Source: CAVUAF01 sp963739375
GTDB lineage: Bacteria; Acidobacteriota; Terriglobia; Terriglobales; Acidobacteriaceae
Assembly (NCBI GenBank): GCA_963739375.1
Contig: CAVUAF010000020.1
Location: forward strand, 62,001 to 126,000
Direction: 5' to 3'
DNA: 64,000 bases
The notes under the pieces were generated by a model. The model was not told the DNA's origin. It did no database searches and worked only from the letters and a program-made list of their open reading frames with translations. The position numbers and the translations under genes were made by a program. Below are positions 8,674 to 17,453 of the stretch, piece by piece; position 1 is the stretch's first letter, and the number at the start of each line of letters is the position of its first letter.

Positions 8674-10350
8674 TCACTTCTTCATCGGAATCCTGATTTC
8701 CTTTTCTCTTGCGAAGGCAATGGCCTCCTCGTACCCGGCATCAGCATGGCGTGCCACGCCAATCCCCGGATCGTTGGTCAGGACGCGCTCGATGCGGCGC
8801 GCCATCTCTCGCGTGCCGTCGGCCACCGTCACCTGCCCGGCATGCTGCGAGTAGCCAATCCCCACCCCGCCGCCGTTGTGGATCGAAACCCACGAGGCCC
8901 CGCTGGCGGTGTTGAGCAAGGCGTTGAGCAGCGGCCAGTCGGCGACCGCATCGCTGCCGTCCTGCATGCCCTCGGTTTCGCGGTAGGGGGAGGCGACGGA
9001 GCCGGTGTCGAGGTGGTCGCGCCCGATCACGATGGGCGCCTTGATCTTCCCTTGCTTCACCAGGTGGTTGATGGCGAGGCCGAACTCGGCGCGCTCCCCA
9101 TAGCCCAGCCAACAGATCCGCGCCGGTAACCCCTGGAAGCGGATGCGCTTGCGCGCCAGGTTGATCCAGCGCTCGAGGATGCGGTTCTGCGGGAAGAGCT
9201 GGAGGACCAGGTCGTCGGTGACGGCGATGTCCTGCGGCTCGCCCGAGAGCGCCACCCAGCGGAACGGCCCGCGCCCTTCGCAGAAGAGCGGCCGGATGTA
9301 CGCCGGCACGAAGCCGGGAAAATCGTAGGCGTTCTTCACCCCGCGCTGGAAGGCGAAGGTGCGGATGTTGTTGCCGTAGTCGAAGGTGACCGCGCCCATC
9401 TTCTGCAGCCGCAGCATCCCTTCGACGTGGCGGGCGATGGAGTCGAGCGACTTTTCCAGATACTCGCGCACCTGCTTGCGCAGTTCGGCGGCCTGCTCCA
9501 CGGTGTAGCCGCGCGGGATGTAGCCGTTGAGCGGATCGTGCGCCGAGGTCTGGTCGGTGAGGATGTCGGGCACGACGCCGCGCTCGGCGAGTTCGGGAAT
9601 GATGTCGGCGCAGTTGCCGACCAGCCCCACGCTGACCGCCTCCCGCTTGCGCACGGCGTTCTTCAGGATGCGCAGGGCCTCGTCCAGCGTGGTGACCATG
9701 AAGTCGCAGTAGCCCGTCTTGAGGCGCTTCTTGATGCGCTCCGGGTCCACTTCGATGCCGAGGAACGCCGCCCCCGTCATGGTCGCGGCCAGCGGCTGCG
9801 CGCCTCCCATCCCGCCCATGCCGCCGCTGACGATCAGCTTCCCGGCGAGGTCGCCGCCAAAATGCTTCTCCCCGGCGGCCGAGAACGTCTCGAACGTGCC
9901 CTGGATGATGCCCTGCGACCCAATATAGATCCACGAGCCCGCAGTCATCTGCCCGTACATCATCAGACCGGCGCGCTCCAGTTCGTTGAACTTCTCCCAG
10001 TTCGACCAGTGCCCGACCAGGTTGCTGTTGGCAATGAGGACGCGCGGCGCGTAGTCGTGCGTCTTGAAGACGCCGACCGGCTTGCCCGACTGCACCAGCA
10101 GGGTTTCGTCGGCGGCCAGCGCACGCAGCGCGCGCACGATGGCGTGGTAGCACTCCCAGGAGCGCGCGGCGCGGCCGGTGCCGCCGTACACCACCAGGTC
10201 GCGCGGGCGCTCCCCCACCTCTTCGTCGAGGTTGTTCATGAGCATGCGCATGGCAGCTTCCTGCTGCCAGCCGCGGCAGGAAATTTCGGTGCCGCGGGGC
10301 GCGCGCACGGGGGTGTAGGTCGCGGGGGTGATTTCGGTTTCGACCGCCAT
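8674..10350 (-). CDS. hutU: urocanate hydratase
   Basis: A 558-residue urocanase, the cytoplasmic NAD+-dependent enzyme that hydrates urocanate to imidazolone propionate, the step before HutI. Full length. Recognisable are the N-terminal GWQQEAAMRMLMNNLDEEV block, LVVYGGTGRAAR, the Gly-rich SGGMGGMGGAQP NAD region, and the GRDHLD and NGGGVGIG blocks towards the C-terminus. The ATG at 10350 heads the minus-strand run hutU-RAYT-dinB-hutI. No histidine ammonia-lyase or formiminoglutamase gene is in the window, so the pathway is completed elsewhere. Confidence 0.97.
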   Translation of the reverse strand: MAVETEITPATYTPVRAPRGTEISCRGWQQEAAMRMLMNNLDEEVGERPRDLVVYGGTGRAARSWECYHAIVRALRALAADETLLVQSGKPVGVFKTHDYAPRVLIANSNLVGHWSNWEKFNELERAGLMMYGQMTAGSWIYIGSQGIIQGTFETFSAAGEKHFGGDLAGKLIVSGGMGGMGGAQPLAATMTGAAFLGIEVDPERIKKRLKTGYCDFMVTTLDEALRILKNAVRKREAVSVGLVGNCADIIPELAERGVVPDILTDQTSAHDPLNGYIPRGYTVEQAAELRKQVREYLEKSLDSIARHVEGMLRLQKMGAVTFDYGNNIRTFAFQRGVKNAYDFPGFVPAYIRPLFCEGRGPFRWVALSGEPQDIAVTDDLVLQLFPQNRILERWINLARKRIRFQGLPARICWLGYGERAEFGLAINHLVKQGKIKAPIVIGRDHLDTGSVASPYRETEGMQDGSDAVADWPLLNALLNTASGASWVSIHNGGGVGIGYSQHAGQVTVADGTREMARRIERVLTNDPGIGVARHADAGYEEAIAFAREKEIRIPMKK

Positions 10351-10366
10351 GCGGGAAATGGTAGCA

Positions 10367-10399
10367 CTGCCGAATTGTCGTTCTGCGGAATTGCGGCAA
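10367..10399. repeat. short degenerate repeat array
   Basis: Imperfect CGAATTG / GGAATTG units between hutU and the divergent secreted gene, resembling the array before engB. Confidence 0.4.
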
Positions 10400-10450
10400 C
10401 CCGGACACTCGCACCCGCCCAGGTCACTGAGGGACCGGGAGCACGGGTCG

Positions 10451-10456
10451 TATAAT
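10451..10456 (+). promoter_or_regulatory. -10 box TATAAT for the 10476 gene
   Basis: A consensus TATAAT 20 bases before the ATG at 10476, with GGGAGG between as ribosome site. The -35 is not clear. Confidence 0.5.
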
Positions 10457-10475
10457 CCGCGCCAGGGAGGCAGCC

Positions 10476-11087
10476 ATGATCCTCATCTTGATGATGGCGG
10501 CGGCGATGCTGGCAGCGCCGCAGCAGCCGCCCGCGGCGGCGACCAGCTACCGCATCCACGCGGAGCTGGCCAATCCCGTCACTACCGCCACCGCCAAGCC
10601 CGGCGACGAGGTGAGGTTCGAGGTCCTCGACGATGCCAAGGCTGCCGACGGTTCGGTGGTCATCCCCAAGAAAGCAAAGCTCACCGGCCGGGTGGCCCAG
10701 GTGGTGAAGCGCACCGACGCCATGCCGCAGGCGCAGCTCTCCATCGTGGTCGAAAAAGCGGAGTGGAAGAACAAGTCGCTCGCGCTGCACGCCTTCCCGG
10801 TGACGCTGGAATCGGTGGGCGAGGAGGCCGCCAAGCGTGCCGCCCCCGCCGAGCGCACGGACCCCATGGGTAGCACCAGCAGTCCCCGCAACCCCGGCCT
10901 CGAGCAGCCGCCCTGGATGACGAGCGGGTCCTCGTCCTCCGCCGGCCGCATTCAGGTGCCGGTGCCCAAGGATTGCGGCCTGGAAAAGGCCGACGATCCC
11001 GCGCTCGGCAGCGTGCTGGTGTGCGACCAGCAGCAGGTAGCGCTGGGCCCCGGCGCCCGGCTCATCCTGCGCGCCCAAAGCCGATAG
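10476..11087 (+). CDS. secreted protein of unknown function
   Basis: 203 residues with a short hydrophobic N-terminus (ILILMMAAAMLAAP) that looks like a signal peptide. The body has a beta-rich block, KPGDEVRFEVLDD ... GSVVIPKKAKLTGRV, that recalls the outer beta-barrel part of VirB10/TrbI-like proteins (a value that can be set at run time, 'inherently supplied or fixed'); this is a weak resemblance. A Ser/Gly-rich linker follows, then a C-terminal segment with two Cys. It has its own promoter-like TATAAT and converges with the PEP-utilising gene. The 11088-11215 gap shows only a copy of the CCCGAGCGTAGCGAGGGA repeat. Confidence 0.65.
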   Translation: MILILMMAAAMLAAPQQPPAAATSYRIHAELANPVTTATAKPGDEVRFEVLDDAKAADGSVVIPKKAKLTGRVAQVVKRTDAMPQAQLSIVVEKAEWKNKSLALHAFPVTLESVGEEAAKRAAPAERTDPMGSTSSPRNPGLEQPPWMTSGSSSSAGRIQVPVPKDCGLEKADDPALGSVLVCDQQQVALGPGARLILRAQSR

Positions 11088-11111
11088 AAGATCGTTGCGG
11101 TCTGAAAAAAA

Positions 11112-11132
11112 CATCCCGAGCGTAGCGAGGGA
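11112..11132 (-). repeat. CCCTCGCTGCGCTCGGGATG-type repeat
   Basis: CATCCCGAGCGTAGCGAGGGA is the inverse, one base changed, of the palindromic unit at 33360-33383. These are short dispersed imperfect palindromes in gaps. Confidence 0.5.
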
Positions 11133-11215
11133 GCCCTACCTTACTAGAAACGGTCGCGCGATTAGAAGCGTTCGCGCGGTCAGGCCCTCGCAGCGCTTGA
11201 GTTTCTTCTAGCCAC

Positions 11216-13735
11216 TCAGCTCGCTGCCACCCGCCGCACTTCCCCGGTGGCCCCGTTGACTTCCACCAGTTCTCCGTCGTGCAGTTGGCGCGTGGCCTCC
11301 TTCACGCCGACGACCGCCGGAATGCCGTATTCGCGCGCCACCACCGCCCCGTGGCTCATGATGCCGCCCACCTCCATCACCAGGCCGCCGGCGGTGAGGA
11401 AGAGCGGCGTCCACCCGGGATCGGTAAACGGCGCGACCAGGATTTCGCCGGCATGGAGCTGGGCGCCGTCGGCGGGATCCAGCAGCACCCGCACCTTGCC
11501 GCGCACGCTGCCCCACGATACGGGCGTACCCCGCAGCACGTCGCCCGTGGCCACGGTGGTGACCACCGGGCGGCCGTCGCTGCGCACGATGAGTGCCGGG
11601 TTGGCGCGAAGTTGCCGCGCGAACTCGCGGCGGCGCTCCGGAATCTGCGCCGTCACCGCCGCCGGATCGCCGCGGCCGGCCGCGAACTCCTCCAGCTCCC
11701 CGAGGGTGAGGAAGTAGAAATCGTCCACCGCGGCCAGCGTGCCGCGCTCCACCAGCCGGCGCGCGACTTCAAGGTAAAGATCACGAACATGCGCCAACCC
11801 CATCATGCCATAGAACTTAGGGGCCTCGCGCAGAGGCTGGCGCGTCTCCACCATGTGCATCAGCTTGCGGAACAGCCAGCGCCGCCAGGGGCGGCGCGCG
11901 AGCCCGGCCTCGACCTGCGCCTTGAGTTCGACGCGGCCGCGTTGCAGCCCCGCGTAGTGCTCGGCCGGCGTCGGCTGGTCCGCCGGGTGGGCCAGGTAGT
12001 TGCGCAGCGTCTCGTAGACGAAGGTGGGGTCGTCGCGCCACCGCGGGCAGGCGAAGTCGAATTCGCGCGCCGCCCGGTGCCCGTGCTGCTCCAGGAATGC
12101 CTGCACGCGGGCGAGGAAGGCGCGGCCCGGGTCACTCTGCGCCAGCGCTCCGGGTACGGCAGCTATCGGCTCCGCGGCAAAGGTGCGCCGCACCTCCTCC
12201 GGCGCCGCCGCGGCCACATCCCAGAGCGCCAGCGCCGTATCCATCGTGGGGTTGCCACAACCGGCGAGCAGCCGCGCAAACGTATCGGGAAACCCCCAGC
12301 GCGGCAATGCGCGCGCGAGGTACTCCACCGCCGGCAGCGAGGACACGGCCGCGAACAGGGCTTCATTCGAGCGGGGAAGGTTTTCGTAGCAGAAGTAGCG
12401 GGCGAGGGCGAGGATGTGCTGATCAGTGAGCCGCTCGAGCGGCATCCGGCGGAACTCTTCCACCTCGCGCGCGGCATGGCGGAGCGAGCGCCACGCCTGC
12501 TCGGGGGTGCGCCGCAGCACGCGCGTGCAGGCGAAGAGGAAGCGCGCCCACATGCGCAAGCGCATGCCCAGGGGCGCGTAGATGGGCTGGAGTTCGCCGC
12601 TGGCCATGGCCTTTTTCAGGAAGTCGGCGACCTCGGTATCGACGTGCACGGTCATGGCATGAAACAGGCGCGGCGTGAACAGGCCGGCGCACACATTTAG
12701 GTTCCAGTAGATGCGCCCCTCGATCAGGTCCATGCCGGCGGGGAGCGCCTCCAGTTGGTGCATCTCGCGCGACCCATAGAAACCCATGGCCCGCAGCATC
12801 ATGGGCAACAGCAGCTGCTTCCACAGCGACCAGGAGAAGGGCGTGTGCGGGTACGGCATGGTCTCGCGCACGTTGTGGTTCGACCAGAAGAGGAGGCGGC
12901 CACGGCAGGCCTCCTCGTTCCAGCGGCTGCCGAACTCGACCGCCGGACCCTGTCCGCCCACGGCGGTGACCGAGCGCGCCTGCAGCAGCCAGAGCTGCTC
13001 GGAATCGAGCGCCCACTCGATGTCGGCCGCGCGTCCCAGCATGCGCTCCGCGCGCAACCCCAGCTCGGCGAGTTCGGCGAGATGCGCGGCGGAGAGGATC
13101 TCCCCCTCGCTCTCCCCTTCCCGCTCCATCACCTCGTGGGGAGCACGGCGGCGCACGCGGTAGCGCGCCGGGGTGACGCGCGCGGAGACTACCTGGTCGC
13201 CCAGGCCGCGCGCCGCCTCCACCACCATCTCGTCGTGCGCCCCGGTCACCGGATTCACCGTGAACAGCACGCCCGCGGCCGCCGCCGGCACCATGCGCTG
13301 CACCACCACCGCCATGGCGACATCATCGTCGGCGATGTTGCGATCGCGCCGGTAGGCCACGGCGCGCTCGGTGAAGAGTGACTCCCAGCAGCGCGCCACG
13401 GCGTCCAGCACCGCCTCGCGCCCCTCCACGTTGAGGAAGGTTTCCTGCTGGCCGGCGAACGAGGCGTCGGGCAGGTCTTCGGCGGTGGCGGAAGAGCGCA
13501 CCGCGACCAGGCCGGCGTCCATCGCCTCGTAGGCCGCCGCGATCTCCGCGCGGAGCGCCTCGTCGAGGCCACGACGATAGGCCGTGGTGGTGACGCAGAA
13601 CCCGCCTGGCACCGGCAGGCCGGCGTGGATCAGGGCGCCAAGTTGCGCTGCCTTGCCGCCGGCGAGCGGCAGCGAGCCGAGTCCCAGTTCGTCCAGCGGG
13701 ATGACGAGCGGCGCGTTCTCCGCGGCAGTGGCCAC
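11216..13735 (-). CDS. PEP-utilising phosphotransferase, rifampin phosphotransferase-like
   Basis: 839 residues starting GTG at 13735. The N-terminal third is a PPDK/PpsA-type ATP-grasp: LAGGKAAQLG, VAVRSSATAEDLPDASFAGQ, then GVLFTVNP. A long helical middle follows, starting near FWSNHNVRETMPYPHTPFSW. The C-terminal 90 residues are the swivelling phosphohistidine domain with the acceptor His in GGIMSHGAVVARE. The TIM-barrel PEP/pyruvate domain of true PEP synthase is missing. ATP-grasp, substrate domain and His domain in this order and size is the rifampin phosphotransferase layout. Substrate is unknown; resistance cannot be assumed. Confidence 0.85.
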   Translation of the reverse strand: MATAAENAPLVIPLDELGLGSLPLAGGKAAQLGALIHAGLPVPGGFCVTTTAYRRGLDEALRAEIAAAYEAMDAGLVAVRSSATAEDLPDASFAGQQETFLNVEGREAVLDAVARCWESLFTERAVAYRRDRNIADDDVAMAVVVQRMVPAAAAGVLFTVNPVTGAHDEMVVEAARGLGDQVVSARVTPARYRVRRRAPHEVMEREGESEGEILSAAHLAELAELGLRAERMLGRAADIEWALDSEQLWLLQARSVTAVGGQGPAVEFGSRWNEEACRGRLLFWSNHNVRETMPYPHTPFSWSLWKQLLLPMMLRAMGFYGSREMHQLEALPAGMDLIEGRIYWNLNVCAGLFTPRLFHAMTVHVDTEVADFLKKAMASGELQPIYAPLGMRLRMWARFLFACTRVLRRTPEQAWRSLRHAAREVEEFRRMPLERLTDQHILALARYFCYENLPRSNEALFAAVSSLPAVEYLARALPRWGFPDTFARLLAGCGNPTMDTALALWDVAAAAPEEVRRTFAAEPIAAVPGALAQSDPGRAFLARVQAFLEQHGHRAAREFDFACPRWRDDPTFVYETLRNYLAHPADQPTPAEHYAGLQRGRVELKAQVEAGLARRPWRRWLFRKLMHMVETRQPLREAPKFYGMMGLAHVRDLYLEVARRLVERGTLAAVDDFYFLTLGELEEFAAGRGDPAAVTAQIPERRREFARQLRANPALIVRSDGRPVVTTVATGDVLRGTPVSWGSVRGKVRVLLDPADGAQLHAGEILVAPFTDPGWTPLFLTAGGLVMEVGGIMSHGAVVAREYGIPAVVGVKEATRQLHDGELVEVNGATGEVRRVAAS

Positions 13736-13820
13736 GCGCGCATTCTAGTCGTGAGGGCGAGGTTTGCAAGGCTGGTCTCGTTCTCCGGCTTCAAGCCGAT
13801 GCTCCAGCGGAGGGCGCCTC

Positions 13821-14324
13821 TCACCACGAGCTGTAAGGGGTGCCCTCGGTGGAGGTGAGGTTGGAGCCGGAATGCACGTCGTTGATACCGGGCTGCGTCT
13901 GGTCCACGCTCAGCATGACGTCTTCATTGGCGACCTGCCAGGTGTCGGCGGTGCCGGTGAACGGGTCCTTGGGGATCTGCTTGATGTAGTTGGCCTGCAC
14001 CAGGTCGTCGAGCGACTGCGGGGCGCGCTGCTTGTCGAGGGTGAACTGGTCGATGACTGAGCGCAGGGTGTAGAGGTCGTCGCGCAGCACCGCTTCCTTG
14101 GCGCGAATGATCGACTGCTGGTACATGGGCGCGGCGATGGAGAGCAGGATGAGGATGATCGAGATCACGATCATCAGCTCGATCAGCGTGAAGCCGGATT
14201 GGGTAATCGGGTAATTGCGTAATTGAGTAATTGAAAGCCGTCGGCGCGAGCGTCGCTGGCGGCCTGCTGCTGCGAGACCCACCGTCGCCGGCAAATTCCT
14301 TGTTTCACTGCACAGTTCTGGCAT
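13821..14324 (-). CDS. GspG-like type II secretion/type IV pilus pseudopilin
   Basis: Up to 167 residues. The prepilin peptidase site and N-terminal helix are G-FTLIELMIVISIILILLSIAAP, followed by a periplasmic domain with PKDPFTG as in GspG. Glu+5 is present. The start is unclear: ATG at 14324 would give a 44-residue leader, while a GTG near 14281 is also possible. The leader just before the cleavage site is encoded by an 8-bp period repeat (14197-14233). It is followed by a second pseudopilin gene and the secretin gene upstream on the same strand, suggesting one export machine. Confidence 0.85.
   Translation of the reverse strand: MPELCSETRNLPATVGLAAAGRQRRSRRRLSITQLRNYPITQSGFTLIELMIVISIILILLSIAAPMYQQSIIRAKEAVLRDDLYTLRSVIDQFTLDKQRAPQSLDDLVQANYIKQIPKDPFTGTADTWQVANEDVMLSVDQTQPGINDVHSGSNLTSTEGTPYSSW
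14197..14233. repeat. 8-bp tandem array (GGGTAATT type)
   Basis: Four imperfect 8-mers: GGGTAATC, GGGTAATT, GCGTAATT, GAGTAATT. On the minus strand it encodes the prepilin leader (SITQLRNYPITQSG). Confidence 0.75.
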
Positions 14325-14328
14325 CGTG

Positions 14329-14366
14329 AATTACCCAATTGCCCAATTTCTCAATTACTCAATTCC
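14329..14366. repeat. 8-bp tandem array (AATTACCC type)
   Basis: Units AATTACCC, AATTGCCC, AATTTCTC, AATTACTC, AATTCC between the two pseudopilin genes. It is the inverse of the array at 14197-14233, so the two could pair in a transcript. Confidence 0.75.
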
Positions 14367-14375
14367 GCCATGCCG

Positions 14376-14822
14376 TCACCAATCCTTGTATTTCGTCCCG
14401 TCCAGCCCGGTGCCCTCCGACTTGCTGAAAACGTCGAACACGCTCTGCCCGCCCCAGGACTCCGACTGCGGGTCGTCCTGCATGGAGCGCATGCCCCACT
14501 CCGCCCTGCCGGTCATGGGGTCCACGGGAATGCGGCGCAGGAAGCGGACTTTCTTGCCCTGCACGTCGACCCCCGTGACCAGGGTGTCGAGGTCGGGCGG
14601 GTAGCCTTCACTGCCCACCTTGATGGGAAAGGCGTTGCGGTCGGCGGCGTCCTTGTAGCGGTCGATGGCGTCGCGCATCTCCCACAGCGCGCGGCGCAAC
14701 TCGACTTCCTTCTCCCGCTGGATGCGCACCCGCACGATGGGAATGGCCGCGCCGGTCAGGATCATCAGGATGGTGATGGCGACAATGAGCTCGATCAGCG
14801 TCAGCCCGCGTTGTTTCACCAC
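14376..14822 (-). CDS. GspG-like pseudopilin
   Basis: 148 residues from GTG at 14822 (a second GTG at 14819), which gives the short basic leader VKQRG before the cleavage site and the helix LTLIELIVAITILMILTGAAIP. The periplasmic part has RRALWEMRDAIDRYKDAAD and RRIPVDPMTGRAEW, a GspG hallmark around the DPMTG turn. The frame is open to 14894, but that extension is encoded by an ACGAAG repeat and has no pilin similarity. It lies between the secretin gene and a second pseudopilin. Confidence 0.88.
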   Translation of the reverse strand: MVKQRGLTLIELIVAITILMILTGAAIPIVRVRIQREKEVELRRALWEMRDAIDRYKDAADRNAFPIKVGSEGYPPDLDTLVTGVDVQGKKVRFLRRIPVDPMTGRAEWGMRSMQDDPQSESWGGQSVFDVFSKSEGTGLDGTKYKDW

Positions 14823-14888
14823 GAAGACACGAAGGCGTGCATGCGACGGAAGCCCTCTTCTGCTTCGTAACTTCGTGCCTTCGTGGTG
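14817..14888. repeat. paired CACGAAG / CTTCGTG arrays
   Basis: CACCACGAAGACACGAAGG at 14817-14835 and its inverse CTTCGTAACTTCGTGCCTTCGTGGTG at about 14863-14888 form a large inverted pair around the start of the pseudopilin gene. Related direct copies occur at 33432-33470. Confidence 0.7.
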
Positions 14889-14896
14889 AGCCATGC

Positions 14897-17170
14897 TTAC
14901 TTCACGTTCACCGTCGCCTGCGCGCCGACGAAGGGGACGGCCTGGTCGCTGGCGTTGCGCGCATTGGCGCGGTTGATGACCAGGCTCGAGCTGCCGCTCG
15001 CCTTAGCGAGGAAGGTGAGGGTGAAGAGCGGACCATCGCCCGAGACCCCGCCCGCGCCCGGTGGGCGCGCGGCGCTGATCTGCGCCGTCCCGGTGGCCTC
15101 GTCCTCGCGGTGGGTGAGCACCACGATCTGCCCGTCGCGGGACAAGAACGACCCGTTGGAAACGTTCAGCAGCTGCAGCCGGGCGGGATCGAAGCTCACC
15201 TGCACCGGGACCGCGGCGAGGTTCTGCGCCCCGCGCACGTTGATGTTGACGGTGAAGGTTGCGCCCGCCGCCTGGTTGACCAGCGGCGGATCGAAGCTGA
15301 GCTCGCCGCCCGCCGCGGGCGCGGTGGCGGCGGGCGCCTCCCCCGGGGGCGGCGCGGGCGTTGCCTGCGGCTGCGGCTGGACCGCCGGCCGCGGGGCGGC
15401 GGCGCCACTCGTCGCCGCCCTCGACCGCCGGCGCAGTCCGACGCTGCCGGCGCTCCCGATGTCGATGGCGCGCAGGTTCAGGTCGGTCAGCACCTGCGCC
15501 CGCACGATGTGCGGCACCAGCACGAAGATGATCTCGTTCTCGACGCGCTCCGTGCTGTTACTGCTGAACAGGTACTTGAGCAGCGGGACCTGCGACAGGC
15601 CGGGCAGGCCGGAGAGGTTCTTGATGTCCTGATCCTCGAAGATGCCGCCCAGGATGTTGACCTCGCCTTCCTTGAGGCGGATCTCGTGGTCAATCTTGCG
15701 CTGCCCGATGATGGGCTGGTCGATGCCGCCGATGTTGGTGCGCGAGGTGACGCTGGAGATTTCCAGCGACAACTTCATGCTCACCTCGCGGTTAGCGTGG
15801 ACGTGCGGCGTGATGTCGATGTTGACCCCCACGTCCTGGTACTGGAACTGGGTGTTGACCAGCGGGTTGATGCCGACGCCCCCGATGCCGGGCTGGAACG
15901 AGCCCATGGCCACGGGTATCCGGTCGCCGATCTTGAGCGTCGCCTTGGCCCCGTCGGTGGCGCGAATCTGCGGGTTCTGGATGACGCGCGAGGTGCTGTC
16001 GGTGAACAGCAGGTTGGCGGTGGCGGTGGGCAGCGTGACCACGAAGTCGGTGGCGTGCAGGTTGGCCAGCTTGTTCAGGTTGATCTGGCCAGGCGTGCCG
16101 GTGGTGGTGGTGCCGGTGGTGGTGGTCCCGGTGGTGGTGCTGAGGTTGGGCTGCAGCGCGGCCGTGGCCGTCGGGGTGCTGCCGCCGACGGGATTGATCC
16201 CCAGGTTGCGCAGTTTGTCGCGGCGCACCTGCATCACCGCCACGTCAATCACCACTTCGGGGCGTGCCCTGTCGATGTCGTCAATCACCTTCTGCGCCAG
16301 CGCCACCTTGTCGGGTGAGCCCCGCACCACGATGGCGCCCTGCGACACCAGCGGCTGGTTCTGCTGCAGCTCCAGTACCGTGTTGAAGACGTTCCTCAGG
16401 TCCTGTATGTCGGTGGGCGACGACAGGTTGGAGAGGTAGAAGGTCTTCAGGACCTGCTGCTCCATCTCGCGGCGCTTGTTCGGCGTGTCGTTGACCACGA
16501 AGATGGTATTGGAGGTGACCGTGCGATAGAAGCTGCGCGACTCCAGGTTGACGATGTCGAGGGCCTCCTCGAGGGTGACGTTGTTCAGCTTCACCGTGAT
16601 GCGGGAAGGCGAGGTGTAGTCGGGATCAAACAGGACGTTGATGCCGGCGATCTGGCCGATGGTCTGGTAGACCATTTTCGCGTTTTCGCTGATGCTGAGC
16701 GTGATCGGCAACTGCTGGATGGGCGCCAGCTCCGCCGGCCCGGCGGCCTGCGCCAGGCGCTGCGCAATCTCCGTGGGCGGCGTCGGCGGGGGCGGCGCCG
16801 TTGCCGCGTTGATCAGGTCCTGGGTGCGCCGTGCCTCCTGCTGCGCAATGAAGCTGGCCGGATCGATCTCCGCGGCCAGCTTGAATTCGGCGAGCGCCTC
16901 CTGCAGCTTCCCGGCGTCCCGCAGGAGCTGCCCCTGGTGCACGTGCGCCGCCCCGGCGAGGAAGCGCGAATGCTCGAAGGCGAGGCGGTAGCGGAGGTCC
17001 TTGGGCTTGAGCTGGTAGGCCTGGCGGTAGTAGTCGTAAGCCTCTTCGTACTTCTGGCGGGCGTCGGCGTCCTTGCCTTGGTCGTAGAGGGACTTGGCCT
17101 TGTCGGCCGCGGCGGGTAGCGCGGCCCCGAGCAGCAGCACGAGGGCGGCCAGGCGCAACGCTGGTCTCAT
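14897..17170 (-). CDS. TPR-secretin with C-terminal cohesin domain (GspD/PilQ-like)
   Basis: 757 residues; the ATG at 17170 has AAGGAG eight bases upstream and starts a clear signal peptide (LRLAALVLLLGAALPAAA). Residues ~25-130 are TPR-like helices. Then come secretin N domains (ISENAKMVYQTIGQIAGINVLFDPDY; NNVTLEEALDIV) and the pore domain ending IIGQRKIDHEIRLKEGEVNILGG and FVLVPHIVR. A Pro/Ala linker of about 60 residues leads to a cohesin-like fold (SFDPPLVNQAAGATFTVNI ... LTFLAKASGSSSL). It forms an outer-membrane gated pore; the pseudopilins next to it are likely partners. A Thr/Gly run sits in the secretin N region. Confidence 0.92.
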   Translation of the reverse strand: MRPALRLAALVLLLGAALPAAADKAKSLYDQGKDADARQKYEEAYDYYRQAYQLKPKDLRYRLAFEHSRFLAGAAHVHQGQLLRDAGKLQEALAEFKLAAEIDPASFIAQQEARRTQDLINAATAPPPPTPPTEIAQRLAQAAGPAELAPIQQLPITLSISENAKMVYQTIGQIAGINVLFDPDYTSPSRITVKLNNVTLEEALDIVNLESRSFYRTVTSNTIFVVNDTPNKRREMEQQVLKTFYLSNLSSPTDIQDLRNVFNTVLELQQNQPLVSQGAIVVRGSPDKVALAQKVIDDIDRARPEVVIDVAVMQVRRDKLRNLGINPVGGSTPTATAALQPNLSTTTGTTTTGTTTTGTPGQINLNKLANLHATDFVVTLPTATANLLFTDSTSRVIQNPQIRATDGAKATLKIGDRIPVAMGSFQPGIGGVGINPLVNTQFQYQDVGVNIDITPHVHANREVSMKLSLEISSVTSRTNIGGIDQPIIGQRKIDHEIRLKEGEVNILGGIFEDQDIKNLSGLPGLSQVPLLKYLFSSNSTERVENEIIFVLVPHIVRAQVLTDLNLRAIDIGSAGSVGLRRRSRAATSGAAAPRPAVQPQPQATPAPPPGEAPAATAPAAGGELSFDPPLVNQAAGATFTVNINVRGAQNLAAVPVQVSFDPARLQLLNVSNGSFLSRDGQIVVLTHREDEATGTAQISAARPPGAGGVSGDGPLFTLTFLAKASGSSSLVINRANARNASDQAVPFVGAQATVNVK

Positions 17171-17341
17171 CACACTCCTTGCACCGTAAAAATCGACGAG
17201 AGGACGCACCCCGGGAGAATCGGATGCGCGCTGCGCGTTAACCGCACGGGCTGAGGGCCGCTCCAACAGTTCTCCGCCCCCGACACGGAAAAACCAACGC
17301 TGCCGGGAAACCCGCCCTGCACCCGGTCTGCCAAACGGGGT

Positions 17342-17347
17342 ATTGTA
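17342..17347 (-). promoter_or_regulatory. candidate -10 box for the secretin gene
   Basis: On the minus strand TACAAT (in TATACAAT) lies about 170 bases before the secretin ATG, with a poor -35 (TTCTGG) 16 bases further. The 17171-17453 gap shows nothing else clear. Confidence 0.3.
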
Positions 17348-17453
17348 TAGCATCGCGCCGTAACCAGAACGCGCGTCGCGACTGCAACTTGCGCCTGCGC
17401 CGCTGTAAAGACGTGCCCGGCGAGGATTTGTTCCGGCCGTTTCCACCAAAGCG

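Noticed and set aside
10476..11087. Calling the secreted 203-residue protein a conjugation VirB10/TrbI component
   Set aside because: Only a short beta-rich block is similar and no other conjugation gene is nearby.
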